A DNA stretch of 64,000 bases from Bacteroidota bacterium (GCA_023386045.1 JAEWKK010000034.1:21475-85474); one strand, 5' to 3'. Positions 28,029-37,589 are shown, counted from the first letter of the stretch. Notes: a model not told the origin generated them from the sequence alone. Program-made: numbers and translations.

Positions 28029-28145
28029 AATCAATTTATCTTCTATCTCCCGCCTACGATCATTTTATAAAATGTTAATTGGATTTCATTAACAACCAGG
28101 GCAAAAATTTGAAAATAATATTGCTTCTCAAAATTCAATCATCCA

Positions 28146-29003
28146 ATGACAAAAACCACGAAACTGGGTTTCAATGCTCTTGCATTTTTATCCCTTGCAG
28201 TATTAATGATAGCCGGTCAGTCATGTAAAAAAAATGACCTTACAGAATCTTCTCCGGTAAATAACCAGGAAATCACACAGTTAAAATCCTTTGTTGCCAG
28301 TTCCACCGGTCTTTCCACTTCACAGGTAGAATACAATGCTGCAGGCAGGTATTTTGTTGCCGGGAAAGATTTGCGTATCAGTCTTGCCGATGCAAAGCTG
28401 CGTATGAAAAATGATACGATGCCTTCTGGTGTCAGTGCCAATCAAAGGCGTTACGTTTATCTTGTTCAACCAACGAAGGTATCAACGATCACCATTTATG
28501 CTGATAACAGCGTACCAGCCGACTGGATCACTGCTCTGGATCAATCCATTGCCAATTGGAACAGCACCAATAGTCATGTTTATATGAAACGCGTAACGGC
28601 TACCACCACAACCACCACTACTACCAACCCTGGAAAAAAGAAAAAACAGAATACCACCACTACCACCACTGTTCCTTCTTATAATATCCTGGTAACTACA
28701 TTGTATGATAACACAACTTCTATGGTGGCCCAGGCTTACATGCCTGATTATTATGGAAACGTTGGTAATGAAGTAGACATCAATACCTACTACAATTATC
28801 TCAATGCATCCTACAAAACTTTTGCACTTACCCATGAACTGGGACATTCCATTGGGTTCACCCATACTGATGGTACCTATGGAGATTTGATCCCTGGTAC
28901 CCCTGAGACAGATGCCAATTCAGTAATGAATTCATTTGTATTGCCCTGGAACGGATTTACTGGTTACGACCTGCTGGCAGTGAATACTATTTATCCTAAA
29001 TAG
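28146..29003 (+). CDS. Lipoprotein zinc metalloprotease with Thr/Lys-rich insert
   Basis: A 285-residue paralogue of the M57-like lipoprotein upstream. Lipobox GQSC (Cys27) is followed by KKND. The zinc site is LTHELGHSIGFTH (from about residue 230). Around residues 150-172 is a low-complexity insert of two Thr runs on either side of a GKKKK segment, inside the protease domain and absent from the other copy. Active-site residues are intact. It is probably an outer-membrane-anchored protease of unknown substrate. Confidence 0.87.
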   Translation: MTKTTKLGFNALAFLSLAVLMIAGQSCKKNDLTESSPVNNQEITQLKSFVASSTGLSTSQVEYNAAGRYFVAGKDLRISLADAKLRMKNDTMPSGVSANQRRYVYLVQPTKVSTITIYADNSVPADWITALDQSIANWNSTNSHVYMKRVTATTTTTTTTNPGKKKKQNTTTTTTVPSYNILVTTLYDNTTSMVAQAYMPDYYGNVGNEVDINTYYNYLNASYKTFALTHELGHSIGFTHTDGTYGDLIPGTPETDANSVMNSFVLPWNGFTGYDLLAVNTIYPK

Positions 29004-29025
29004 TTTTAACCCCTACCTTAGGAAG

Positions 29026-29052
29026 GCCATTGCAATTGCAGTGGCTTTTTTT
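29026..29052 (+). terminator. Terminator of the second metalloprotease gene
   Basis: An 8-bp stem (GCCATTGC with GCAGTGGC, one G-T pair), loop AATT, followed by seven T bases that reach the stop codon of the convergent thioesterase gene. Confidence 0.7.
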
Positions 29053-29485
29053 ATAACCATTCAAAATCAGTTGCCTTGGGCATCTGTTCAAATACTTCGT
29101 GTACTTTATCAGGTGGTGAAGCAAGTTTACGCTTTCCAACATCCATCCAGGCACCATCAACTGTAAGAACGGCGCAAACAGTTCCATCTGATTTTAATAT
29201 CTGGTGACGAATGCTCCAGCGTGAAAAATCTTTTTTTGCCTTTGTGATCTCGAGACTGATTTTAATGTCATCTCCAGATCTTATTTCTCTTCGGAAAATA
29301 CATTCCTCCCGGAAAAGTATCGGGCCAAATCCCAATTGTTGCATCAGGTGATAAGTCAGGCCGAATTCATTCAAAAATTCAATCCTGCAAAAAGCTCCCC
29401 AATCGTAATACACAGAATGCCGTGTATGAAAATTTGGATCCAGGTCTGACCATCTTAGCTGTATAGGACGACTGAAATCATTCAT
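29051..29485 (-). CDS. Acyl-CoA thioesterase, 4HBT hot-dog fold
   Basis: A 144-residue hot-dog-fold protein. The family signature near the N-terminus is LRWSDLDPNFHTRHSVYYDWGAFCRIEFLNEFG, with the Asp region of the 4-hydroxybenzoyl-CoA thioesterase group. Later REIRSGDDIKISLEITKAKKDFSRWSIRHQI matches the second half of the fold. It should hydrolyse an acyl-CoA thioester in the cytoplasm; chain length is not evident. Its start overlaps the end of the upstream MFS gene by 8 bases, so the two are co-transcribed. Confidence 0.88.
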   Translation of the reverse strand: MNDFSRPIQLRWSDLDPNFHTRHSVYYDWGAFCRIEFLNEFGLTYHLMQQLGFGPILFREECIFRREIRSGDDIKISLEITKAKKDFSRWSIRHQILKSDGTVCAVLTVDGAWMDVGKRKLASPPDKVHEVFEQMPKATDFEWL

Positions 29486-30680
29486 GCGACATACGTTTTT
29501 TTAATAAAAGGTAACCTACTGAAGCCAGGCAACAAACCAGGCAGTTGATCATCCACAACGCTGGAAACCCCAGCCAGGTGGCAATCTGCGAAGCAAATGT
29601 AGGCGCTAATACAATGGCTGCAGAGAAAGACATAGTATAAATACCGGCGTATTGCCCCCTGTTGCTGTCATCACTTCTGTTGACCCAGAAATTATTCATG
29701 AAAGGAAATAACAACATCTCACCGAAAGTAATGACGATCATACTGCTCACTGCAACTATCAGCAAGGGTGCAATATCAAGCATTAAAAAAGCCAGTCCAA
29801 TGAGCAGGGAACCCAACATCATATATTGAACTGCCCTCCCCCGGTTTTCCAGTTTGTATACAAGCACCATTTCAATTAGTACGATGATCAGTCCATTCAT
29901 GGCAAGGAGCCAGCCTATGGTGGTTTCGTCCAGCTTCAGATAATCTTTATAATAAACAGGGAGAATGCTGAACATCTGGAAAAAGCAAATTCCTACAAGA
30001 AAGATGTAAAACATACCCCAGAGAAAAATGGAATCACGATAAGCATTCCTGGTTTTAGGACTTTGTGATTGAATCTTTTTCTGGTTGCTCATTTCTTTCG
30101 ATGAAGGAAGTATCACCAAAAGAAAGAGGGAAGCAAAAATGCAGGTGAGTCCATCAGCCCAGAACAACAAGGAATAACTTCTATGAGCGAGGAAACCGCC
30201 AACAGCAGGTCCAACAGCCCAACCGGCATTGATTGCCAGCCGGTTCAGGGAATAACACCTGGTACGGTTGGTCTCATCGCTATAAGCCGCGATGGCAGCA
30301 GAATTAGCCGGCCTGAATGCTTCACCAAGGCTGCTTAGTACAAAAATGCAGATGGTGATCTGCCAGAAATTTTGCATTTGCCCAAGGATGATAAAGAGGA
30401 TGCCATTCAACAAAAGACTGAACACCTGTACGTAGTGAAATCCAAACCTGTCAGTAAGCCTGCCACCCAGATAACCCCCGAGGATAGAACCTGATCCAAA
30501 AGCCGCCATTACATAACCTGCCTGGGCCAGGGTATATCCTTTTGTAGTAAGGTAAACGGTAAGAAATGGAATGACCATGGTTCCGCTACGGTTGATGAAC
30601 ATCACCAACGCAAGCCACCACATTGAAAGAGGGAGGCCGCTATAGGCATTCCTGTATAACCGTATGGAACTTCGGATCAT
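29478..30680 (-). CDS. Major facilitator superfamily transporter
   Basis: A 400-residue MFS protein with about 12 predicted helices. The loop between helices 2 and 3 carries the MFS motif GGRLTDRFGFHYV, and the second half has the weaker equivalent region near KLENRGRAVQYM. The layout resembles drug/efflux MFS members (MDR type), but the substrate cannot be told. It is the first gene of a two-gene unit with the thioesterase. The next gene is divergent, 70 bp away. Confidence 0.9.
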   Translation of the reverse strand: MIRSSIRLYRNAYSGLPLSMWWLALVMFINRSGTMVIPFLTVYLTTKGYTLAQAGYVMAAFGSGSILGGYLGGRLTDRFGFHYVQVFSLLLNGILFIILGQMQNFWQITICIFVLSSLGEAFRPANSAAIAAYSDETNRTRCYSLNRLAINAGWAVGPAVGGFLAHRSYSLLFWADGLTCIFASLFLLVILPSSKEMSNQKKIQSQSPKTRNAYRDSIFLWGMFYIFLVGICFFQMFSILPVYYKDYLKLDETTIGWLLAMNGLIIVLIEMVLVYKLENRGRAVQYMMLGSLLIGLAFLMLDIAPLLIVAVSSMIVITFGEMLLFPFMNNFWVNRSDDSNRGQYAGIYTMSFSAAIVLAPTFASQIATWLGFPALWMINCLVCCLASVGYLLLKKRMSHE

Positions 30681-30725
30681 GCGCTAAATTAATTTATCAT
30701 TCACATCCATTTGGTTCGGGAAAGC

Positions 30726-30733
30726 TATTTTTG
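30726..30733 (+). promoter_or_regulatory. Candidate -7 element of the FKBP gene
   Basis: TATTTTTG matches TAnnTTTG exactly, 17 bp before the ATG. No TTTG box lies at the expected 19-base spacing, so support is partial. Confidence 0.35.
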
Positions 30734-30750
30734 ATCTCTAATAAAAAAAT

Positions 30751-31452
30751 ATGAAAAAGTTCCTTTTTGCCGTAACCCTGCTTACAACAGTAGTCGCACA
30801 GGCACAAAAAACCGCAGTAAAACCCAAAACTCCAGTGAAGCCGGTAGCTGCTGTAAATCCACTTAAAAACCAGAACGATTCGGTGAGTTATGCCATTGGT
30901 TCCATGGTGGCGAATTTTTACAAACAACAGGGAGTTACAAAGCTCAATGCAAACCTTGTGGCAAAAGCAGTCAATGATGTCTATGGCAATAAAAAAGCTT
31001 TGTTGAATGAAGAACAGTGCAACACTACCGTGATGCGATATTTGAATCCAGAACTTTCAAAACATGTAAGCGAGAGTGAAGCTTTCCTGGCGGAAAATCT
31101 GAAAAAACCCGGAATCAAAACCACGCCATCCGGCTTACAATATGAAGTAATTACTGAAGGAACAGGCATAAAGCCCACGGCTGCTGATACAGTAACCGTT
31201 CATTACAGGGGCACCCTGATCAACGGTACTGAATTTGACAACTCATTCAAAAGGGGACAGCCCATTTCATTTCCTCTTGGAAATGTAATTGCCGGCTGGA
31301 CTGAAGGTCTTCAACTGATGTCTGTTGGCTCAAAATATAAATTATACATCCCTGCGCAACTTGGATATGGTATGAATGGAACAGGCCCTATTCCCGGCGG
31401 TGCTGCTTTGATCTTTGAAGTGGAACTGCTACAGGTAAATGGAAAGCAATAA
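30751..31452 (+). CDS. FKBP-type peptidyl-prolyl cis-trans isomerase, exported
   Basis: A 233-residue isomerase with signal peptide MKKFLFAVTLLTTVVAQAQ, a helical N-terminal dimerisation region (about residues 40-120, VSYAIGSMVANFYKQQG) and a C-terminal FKBP domain. The FKBP core shows VTVHYRGTLINGTEFDNSF, VIAGWTEGLQLMSVGSKYKLYIP and GPIPGGAALIFEVELL, including the Trp/Tyr active-site residues. It is comparable to FkpA/Mip and should help periplasmic protein folding. It ends at a strong terminator. Confidence 0.94.
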   Translation: MKKFLFAVTLLTTVVAQAQKTAVKPKTPVKPVAAVNPLKNQNDSVSYAIGSMVANFYKQQGVTKLNANLVAKAVNDVYGNKKALLNEEQCNTTVMRYLNPELSKHVSESEAFLAENLKKPGIKTTPSGLQYEVITEGTGIKPTAADTVTVHYRGTLINGTEFDNSFKRGQPISFPLGNVIAGWTEGLQLMSVGSKYKLYIPAQLGYGMNGTGPIPGGAALIFEVELLQVNGKQ

Positions 31453-31468
31453 AACAGCATAAATAATG

Positions 31469-31500
31469 AAGGGATGATCAAAAGATCATCCCTTTTTTTT
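31469..31500 (+). terminator. Terminator of the FKBP gene
   Basis: An 11-bp perfect stem (AAGGGATGATC with GATCATCCCTT), loop AAAA, then a T-run. Confidence 0.85.
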
Positions 31501-31604
31501 GAGTAACCAACCTTAAACTATCGACCTTTTAACACCAGGCTTGTTCAAAACCATGCTGCGTTATTGAATATGTTTTGGTTTCTATGGCAGGTTATCAAAG
31601 AAAT

Positions 31605-32591
31605 TTATTGTACCATGATTTTTTTAGAAACAGTAGATTCCGTGTTTTTATTGGTAACCATTACAAGGTACTGACCGCGGGTAAGGCCACTCACCTCCTG
31701 TCCTGTTTTCACACCAGCCAATTGTTTTATGGTTCTTCCGGACATATCGATAATCTTCACATCATACATGGCTGTCTGCTCTTCAAACAATAAAGAGATC
31801 TGGCCTTTTGAAGGATTAGGGAATACAGTAACCCCGCCCATTTCATCATTCAGCTTTACTGAGCGGATCTCGCTATATCCATATTTACCATCAAGGTCTA
31901 CCTGCTTCAGGCGGTATTGAATAATGCCATTAAAGGAAGTGAGATCTGCGTAAGAGTAGTCAATGGCTTTGGAACTAAAACCAGTACCGGATTGAGAAGG
32001 AACAAAACCAAGGCTGGTCCATTCTGAAGTTCCCAGCTTTCTTTCTACAAAAAATCCGGAATTGTTTTCTTCAGTAGCTGTTTCCCATTTCAGCATAATG
32101 CCCCTGGAAGATTTTTCCAGTGAAAAAGAAGAAAACTTAACAGGAAGAATAGGTGATCCCTGCATGATGGGATTACAAACTTGTGGCGCCAGTCCATCAT
32201 ACTGAAGCGTAAATACGTACGATACATTTGCACCATTAAACAGGTTATTGTTCGTTAAAGAATAGAAACAGTATTCAACAATTTTCCTGTCTGCAGAAAT
32301 GGATTTGACCATATATTTCAGATTAATCGGAGATCCCAGAACTCCATTCACCATTTTTTGTACTGTAAGTAAAGTGGGTACTTCAACAGATACACCAATT
32401 GGGCTTTTAAAATTTACCCTCAGCGTACCATCCCTTAAATACGATGGATTATCGGGATGAGTGGAAGGACATCCCTGGCCGCCATTTCCATTATTAACGA
32501 CGTCAAAAGAAAGTGTACAGGGATAAGAAGTTTGGGAGAAGCATGAAAGTGATAGCAATACAATGCCCACTGAAAAAAACAACTTTTTCAT
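31605..32591 (-). CDS. Secreted protein with T9SS type A sorting domain
   Basis: A 328-residue exported protein: signal peptide (MKKLFFSVGIVLLSLSCFSQ), a beta-rich central part (residues 25-180), a fibronectin-like stretch (FSLEKSSRGIMLKWETATEENNSGFFVERK, common before T9SS tails), and a C-terminal sorting domain (VTVFPNPSKGQISLLFEE ... STVSKKIMVQ). There is no enzymatic motif. It should be carried to the surface or released by the type IX system. Function unknown. Confidence 0.85.
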   Translation of the reverse strand: MKKLFFSVGIVLLSLSCFSQTSYPCTLSFDVVNNGNGGQGCPSTHPDNPSYLRDGTLRVNFKSPIGVSVEVPTLLTVQKMVNGVLGSPINLKYMVKSISADRKIVEYCFYSLTNNNLFNGANVSYVFTLQYDGLAPQVCNPIMQGSPILPVKFSSFSLEKSSRGIMLKWETATEENNSGFFVERKLGTSEWTSLGFVPSQSGTGFSSKAIDYSYADLTSFNGIIQYRLKQVDLDGKYGYSEIRSVKLNDEMGGVTVFPNPSKGQISLLFEEQTAMYDVKIIDMSGRTIKQLAGVKTGQEVSGLTRGQYLVMVTNKNTESTVSKKIMVQ

Positions 32592-32849
32592 TTTCGATAG
32601 AGTTTACGGTTAAAATAAATTGGTTACCTGTGGTTACAACAGATAAATAGACAAGACAGCCTTTAGATAGGAATCAGGACTTATTAACTCCGTAAAGAGA
32701 AAATAGATAAATGAATTGTTGTGCGGAAAATGTAGTTGTAGCTTTTCTAAAGAGGTTTGGAACGGATGTAGTACAGAGGATGTTGATGCAAATCTATGTT
32801 GAATTAGTTACATATGCAAGATCCTTTAAAAAAAATTTGAAAAATTATA
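32592..32849. other. Intergenic region, no clear signal
   Basis: The 258 bases between the T9SS protein gene and cmk are AT-rich, with no convincing hairpin, promoter or coding sequence that I can support. A frame opening at 32711 overlaps cmk and looks non-coding. Confidence 0.5.
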
Positions 32850-33542
32850 TCAGGCATGTTGGTGAATATGTTCTTCCGCCCATTTTAATGCCTGTTCAAA
32901 TTGCTGCTTTTCAGTTATGTACGTATTGTCCAGAAGCAAGGCATCATCGGCTTTTCTCAAGGGACTAACCTCCCGGTTAGAATCTATATAATCCCTCATT
33001 TCAAGATTGGCTTTTACTTCATCCAGGGTGATGTTGGGGTTTTTTTCATAGAGCTCCTGGAACCTTCTTTCTACACGAACCGCATTATCTGCGGTCATGA
33101 AAATTTTTAATTCGGCGTCAGGAAAAACAACCGTACCTATATCACGACCATCCATTACGATCCCACGACGGTTGCCCATGCGTTGCTGCTGCGCCACTGC
33201 AAATTTTCTCACTTCCTTGATCGCCGCAACATCACTTACCTTTTCGGCAACGACCAGGTCACGAATGACATATTCAACATTCTCTCCATTAAGAAAGATC
33301 TCGGATTGATGACTATTTGGATTGTATACAAATTCAAGTGAGATATCTTTTAATGCCTTTTTCACTTCTTCTGTATTAGTCCAGTCGATGTGATTTCTTA
33401 GAAAATAAAGCGTGATAGCCCTGTACATGGCTCCACTGTCAACATAAATATATCCAAGAGCTTTTGCCAGCTGTTTGGCCAGCGTACTCTTTCCACAGGA
33501 AGACCATCCGTCAATAGTGATGATGATTTTTTTCTTAGCCAT
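32850..33542 (-). CDS. cmk: Cytidylate kinase
   Basis: A 230-residue nucleoside monophosphate kinase that phosphorylates CMP and dCMP with ATP. The P-loop is GWSSCGKSTLAKQLAKALG, followed by YVDSGAMYRAITLYFL, IVMDGRDIGTVVFPDAELKIFMTA and RRFQEL, all diagnostic of Cmk. The ATG at 33542 is 4 residues before the first beta strand. It is separated from clpC by a terminator. Confidence 0.95.
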   Translation of the reverse strand: MAKKKIIITIDGWSSCGKSTLAKQLAKALGYIYVDSGAMYRAITLYFLRNHIDWTNTEEVKKALKDISLEFVYNPNSHQSEIFLNGENVEYVIRDLVVAEKVSDVAAIKEVRKFAVAQQQRMGNRRGIVMDGRDIGTVVFPDAELKIFMTADNAVRVERRFQELYEKNPNITLDEVKANLEMRDYIDSNREVSPLRKADDALLLDNTYITEKQQFEQALKWAEEHIHQHA

Positions 33543-33621
33543 TGCATTGCAAAAATGTGGACTTTCAATGGAACAAAAAAAGCTGATTTATAAAATGATC
33601 GTCCTTCTTTATAATAAAAAA

Positions 33622-33644
33622 AATCCCCTCGCATGGAGGGGATT
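33622..33644 (-). terminator. Terminator of clpC
   Basis: A 9-bp stem (AATCCCCTC with GAGGGGATT), 5-base loop, followed on the minus strand by a T-run. It lies 17 bp after the clpC stop. Confidence 0.85.
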
Positions 33645-33661
33645 GTATTAGTTCTGAATGA

Positions 33662-36190
33662 TCAGGCTTTTGATTCTTCTGTTATTTCTTTCTTTAACTG
33701 GAAAATGAGTTTTCCATTTTCCTTGTCAAGATCGGCCTCCAGTACATCTCCTGCCTTGATACTCATATTCAATATCTCTTCGGCCAGAGGATCTTCCAGG
33801 TATTTCTGGATAGCCCTGTGCAAAGGCCTTGCTCCAAATTGCTGATCATATCCTTTTTCTGCAATGAAGCTTTTAGCACCTTCGGTCAGCTCAAGGCTGA
33901 AACCAAGATTATTCAAACGCTTCATCACACCCTTCATCAAAATATCAATGATCTCAAATATGTTTTCCTTCGTCAGCGTATTAAAGATGATCACATCATC
34001 AATACGGTTAAGGAATTCAGGAGAGAAGGTACGCTTCAACGCTTTTTCGATCACTGCCTTGTTGGCTTCATCCTGGTTCTGAACCCTGCTTTGCGTGGCA
34101 AAACCCACACCTTCACCAAAATCCTTCAATTGGCGTACACCAATATTGGAAGTCATAATGATCAGTGTATTTTTAAAATCCACCTTACGTCCCAGGCCAT
34201 CTGTCAACTGTCCATCATCCAGCACCTGGAGCAGGATGTTATAAATATCAGGGTGTGCTTTTTCTATTTCATCAAGAAGAATTACACTGTAAGGCTTGCG
34301 ACGTACTCTTTCAGTAAGCTGTCCACCTTCTTCATAACCCACATATCCCGGAGGCGCACCAATCAATCTTGATACCGTGAATTTTTCCATGTATTCACTC
34401 ATATCGATCCTGATCAGGGCATCTTCACTATCAAACATATGACGGGCAAGGGCGCGTGCCAGCTCGGTTTTACCAACACCTGTCGGTCCCAGGAAAATAA
34501 AAGTACCAATCGGCTTCTTGGGATCTTTCAATCCAACACGGTTACGCTGGATGGCCTTAACCACTTTTACAATGGCTTCATCCTGACCAACAACCATGGC
34601 TTTCATTTCTTCTGACATCTTTCTCAGCTTCTGCGTTTCGGCTTCCACCATACGCTTAACCGGAATTCCCGTCATCATGCTGATCACTTCCGCGATCTCT
34701 TCTTCACCAATTGGGAAGCGTTTGTGCTTACTCTCTTCTTCCCATTGAGCCTTGGCTTTTTCGAGCTCTTCACCCAAACGCTTTTCAGTATCTCGCAGGG
34801 CAGCAGCTTCTTCAAACTTCTGGCTCTTGACCACCCTGTTCTTTTCTACCTTGATATCTTCTATTTTCTTTTCCAGTTCCAGAATGTTCTGTGGTACGTT
34901 GATATTTTTAAGGTGAACGCGGGCTCCCACTTCATCCATTACGTCAATTGCCTTATCGGGCAGCAGACGATCGGTAATGTAACGGTCGCTGAGTTTCACG
35001 CAGGCATCAATGGCCTGGTCATCATAATCCACATTGTGATATTCTTCATACTTGGGTTTGATATTGTTCAGGATCTGGATGGTATCTTCCACTGATGGCG
35101 GATCTATCATCACCTTTTGAAAGCGACGGTCAAGGGCACCATCTTTTTCAATATACATCCTGTATTCATCCAGCGTGGAAGCACCAATGCACTGGAGTTC
35201 TCCACGGGCAAGCGCAGGCTTGAAGATGTTGGAAGCGTCCAGTGAACCAGAAGCGCCACCGGCACCAACGATGGTATGGATCTCGTCGATGAAAAGAATG
35301 ACATCACGATTTTTTTCAAGTTCATTCATGATCGCTTTCATTCTTTCTTCAAACTGGCCGCGGTACTTGGTACCTGCTACAAGAGCTGCCAGGTCAAGAG
35401 AGATCACTCTCTTGTCAAAAAGCACCCTCGATACTTTTCTTTGAACGATGCGAAGTGCAAGGCCTTCAACGATAGCTGTTTTACCAACACCTGGTTCACC
35501 GATCAATATGGGGTTATTCTTTTTACGACGGGAAAGGATCTGCGAAACCCTTTCAATTTCTTTTTCACGACCAATAATCGGATCAAGCTGACCTGTTTCT
35601 GCCAACTTGGTAATGTCGCGGCCAAAATTATCCAGCACGGGTGTTTTGCTTTTAGCTGTGCCACCCTGCTTGGACCTTGATGACTGAGCATATTTTTTCT
35701 CTTCATCAAATTCCTCATCGCCCTCGTCCTGGTATTCGGCGCGGGGATCATTAGATTTCATGACCCCAAGTTCCTGTCTGAATAAATCGTAATCCACGTC
35801 AAATTGATTTAAGATTTGAGTTGCTATATTCTCTTTGTTTTTGAGGATCGAAAGCATCAGGTGTTCTGTTTCAACCGTAGGACTTTTCAGTGCTTTGGCT
35901 TCAAGTACTGTTACCCTGATCACTTTCTCTGCCTGCTTAGTTAATGGAAGGCTATTGATATTTGCAATATTCTTACCAGTCTTGTCCTTTACTGCCAGTT
36001 CTATCTCTTTCCTTAATTCGTAGAGGTCAACATTAAAGCTTTTCAAAATTCGAATCGCCATATTATCACCCTCACGAATCAGTCCCAGCAATAAATGTTC
36101 CGTCCCGATAAAATCATTACCTAACCTGAGGGCTTCTTCCCTGCTGTAGGAAATGATCTCTTTTACTTGTGAGGAAAAATTATTGTCCAT
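33662..36190 (-). CDS. clpC: ATP-dependent Clp protease ATP-binding subunit ClpC
   Basis: An 842-residue Hsp100 unfoldase that feeds substrates to ClpP. Two N-terminal Clp repeats (LGNDFIGTEHLLLGLIREG and TEHLMLSILKNKEN) are followed by the first AAA+ module (GEPGVGKTAIVEGLA, ILFIDEIHTIVGAGGASGSLDA), a UVR-type middle domain with a coiled coil (about residues 420-475), and the second module (GPTGVGKTELARALA, VILLDEIEKAHPDIYNILLQ). The ClpP-binding loop is the usual position in module two. It is single in its unit, and the STAS gene starts divergently 84 bp away. Confidence 0.96.
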   Translation of the reverse strand: MDNNFSSQVKEIISYSREEALRLGNDFIGTEHLLLGLIREGDNMAIRILKSFNVDLYELRKEIELAVKDKTGKNIANINSLPLTKQAEKVIRVTVLEAKALKSPTVETEHLMLSILKNKENIATQILNQFDVDYDLFRQELGVMKSNDPRAEYQDEGDEEFDEEKKYAQSSRSKQGGTAKSKTPVLDNFGRDITKLAETGQLDPIIGREKEIERVSQILSRRKKNNPILIGEPGVGKTAIVEGLALRIVQRKVSRVLFDKRVISLDLAALVAGTKYRGQFEERMKAIMNELEKNRDVILFIDEIHTIVGAGGASGSLDASNIFKPALARGELQCIGASTLDEYRMYIEKDGALDRRFQKVMIDPPSVEDTIQILNNIKPKYEEYHNVDYDDQAIDACVKLSDRYITDRLLPDKAIDVMDEVGARVHLKNINVPQNILELEKKIEDIKVEKNRVVKSQKFEEAAALRDTEKRLGEELEKAKAQWEEESKHKRFPIGEEEIAEVISMMTGIPVKRMVEAETQKLRKMSEEMKAMVVGQDEAIVKVVKAIQRNRVGLKDPKKPIGTFIFLGPTGVGKTELARALARHMFDSEDALIRIDMSEYMEKFTVSRLIGAPPGYVGYEEGGQLTERVRRKPYSVILLDEIEKAHPDIYNILLQVLDDGQLTDGLGRKVDFKNTLIIMTSNIGVRQLKDFGEGVGFATQSRVQNQDEANKAVIEKALKRTFSPEFLNRIDDVIIFNTLTKENIFEIIDILMKGVMKRLNNLGFSLELTEGAKSFIAEKGYDQQFGARPLHRAIQKYLEDPLAEEILNMSIKAGDVLEADLDKENGKLIFQLKKEITEESKA

Positions 36191-36223
36191 TTGATTGATT
36201 GTGCTTTATACAATTATAAAAAA

Positions 36224-36231
36224 TATTTTTG
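36224..36231 (+). promoter_or_regulatory. Candidate -7 element of the STAS gene
   Basis: TATTTTTG, an exact TAnnTTTG match, 43 bp before the ATG at 36274. No -33 TTTG at the standard spacing was found. Confidence 0.35.
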
Positions 36232-36273
36232 AGCGATTGTAAGACCAGGTTTATAAGTCTTACTTTAGTCACT

Positions 36274-36663
36274 ATGGAAGTCAAAACTGATACCAAAGAG
36301 CGTTTTCATGTCATTCGGGTGGAAACCCAGGAATTATCTGCTAATCTGGCAGCAGAATTGAGTCGTCGCTTATTAGAACTGCTTAAAGATACAATAAAGA
36401 ATGTTGTTTTAAATCTGTCTGGTGTTAAGAGTATGCAAGAAGAAGCCGCGGAAATGCTGGTCAGAACACAACAAAAATTTTATGAAGAAAACGCTTCTTT
36501 TGTGATCTGTGAATTATCCGCAGAAGTGGAAAGCATACTGGACCAACAGGAGCTTCTGGAACTGATGAATGTTACGCCCACGGAAAGTGAAGCCTATGAT
36601 ATTGTACAGATGGAAGAAATTGAACGGGAACTATTGGGTGACGAGGACCAGGGGGGCAGCTAA
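36274..36663 (+). CDS. STAS-domain protein (anti-sigma-factor-antagonist-like)
   Basis: A 129-residue protein with the STAS alpha/beta pattern: FHVIRVETQELSANLAAELSRRLLELLKD, then VVLNLSGVKSMQEEAAEMLVRTQQKF and a short acidic tail. The middle segment LNLSGVKSMQEEA corresponds to the region where SpoIIAA-type proteins carry a phosphorylatable Ser, here present as S in GVKS. Function is unknown; a partner-switching role is only inference. I use the ATG at 36274, since the upstream part of the frame has no support. It is followed 23 bp later by an FN3K-like gene. Confidence 0.7.
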   Translation: MEVKTDTKERFHVIRVETQELSANLAAELSRRLLELLKDTIKNVVLNLSGVKSMQEEAAEMLVRTQQKFYEENASFVICELSAEVESILDQQELLELMNVTPTESEAYDIVQMEEIERELLGDEDQGGS

Positions 36664-36686
36664 ACCTGCTGCCTATAACTAAGATC

Positions 36687-37559
36687 ATGGATGCTGACAC
36701 CCGCCATGTTATCCGGCAAAAATTGGATTTACCACAACTATCCTCTGAGCAGCTGATTCCCGTAGGAGGTGGTTCAATCAATGAATGCTACAGCATCCAT
36801 CATGAGAACCGTATTTATTTCTGCAAGATCAATTCTGCCACCAAATTTCCCCAATTATTTCATAGTGAAACAAAAGGCCTTGAATTGCTGGCCTCCATGC
36901 AGGTTATCAAAACACCAGTTGTAATTGATTGTTTTGAATCTGGCAACCGGCAATTTCTTTTGCTGGAATGGTTGACGGAGGGAGAAAGAACAAAAAAATT
37001 CTGGAGTTCTTTTGGTACCGAACTGGCGATGCTTCATCAAAAAAAGCATGAACTATTTGGACTGGAAGCAAACAATTATATGGGCAGCGTGGAACAGCTG
37101 AATGGATGGTCACCTCAATGGATAGATTTTTTTATCAGGAGCCGGTTGGAACCACTTAAGGAAAAATGCCTGAGTGCCGGACTGCTGTCTTCACGTCATA
37201 TCAATGACCTCAATCATTTTTATTCAAGACTGCACCAGATATTTGATCCTTTACAAAAAGCATCAGTGGTTCATGGAGATCTTTGGAGTGGAAATTTCAT
37301 CTGCAATACAAATAGCCAGGCGGTGTTGATTGATCCTGCAGCTTATTATGGCCACCCCTCCGTTGACCTTGGAATGAGCCGGCTCTTTGGAGGATTTGAT
37401 CCGGTATTTTATGATGCTTATCATTACCATTCACCATTTCCTGGAAATTATGAGGAACAGTGGAAGGCCTGCAATCTCTATCCCCTGATGATCCATCTTT
37501 TGCTTTTTGGCCGCAGCTACCTGCCACAAATTGAAAGCACATTGCAACAATTTGCATGA
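36687..37559 (+). CDS. Fructosamine kinase family protein
   Basis: A 290-residue small-molecule kinase of the FN3K family. N-terminal IPVGGGSINECYSIHHENRIYFCKIN is the nucleotide loop and ATP-binding strand; the catalytic loop reads VVHGDLWSGNFICN, and VLIDPAAYYGHPSVDLGMSRLFGG gives the metal-binding Asp. Bacterial FN3K proteins phosphorylate sugar amines such as ribulosamines and help repair glycated proteins. It is in a tight plus-strand run STAS-FN3K-rnz with gaps of 23 and 30 bp. Confidence 0.9.
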   Translation: MDADTRHVIRQKLDLPQLSSEQLIPVGGGSINECYSIHHENRIYFCKINSATKFPQLFHSETKGLELLASMQVIKTPVVIDCFESGNRQFLLLEWLTEGERTKKFWSSFGTELAMLHQKKHELFGLEANNYMGSVEQLNGWSPQWIDFFIRSRLEPLKEKCLSAGLLSSRHINDLNHFYSRLHQIFDPLQKASVVHGDLWSGNFICNTNSQAVLIDPAAYYGHPSVDLGMSRLFGGFDPVFYDAYHYHSPFPGNYEEQWKACNLYPLMIHLLLFGRSYLPQIESTLQQFA

Positions 37560-37589
37560 GGTTTGCTATGCTGCACTTAATTTTATTGC

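Noticed and set aside
28590..28680. Short ACC/ACT repeats as a CRISPR-like or tandem array
   Set aside because: They are codon-level Thr repeats within a protease gene; no spacers or spaced repeats occur.
32711..32968. An 85-residue plus-strand frame before and into cmk
   Set aside because: It runs 119 bases into the 3' end of the minus-strand cmk gene, and its residues have no coherent pattern.
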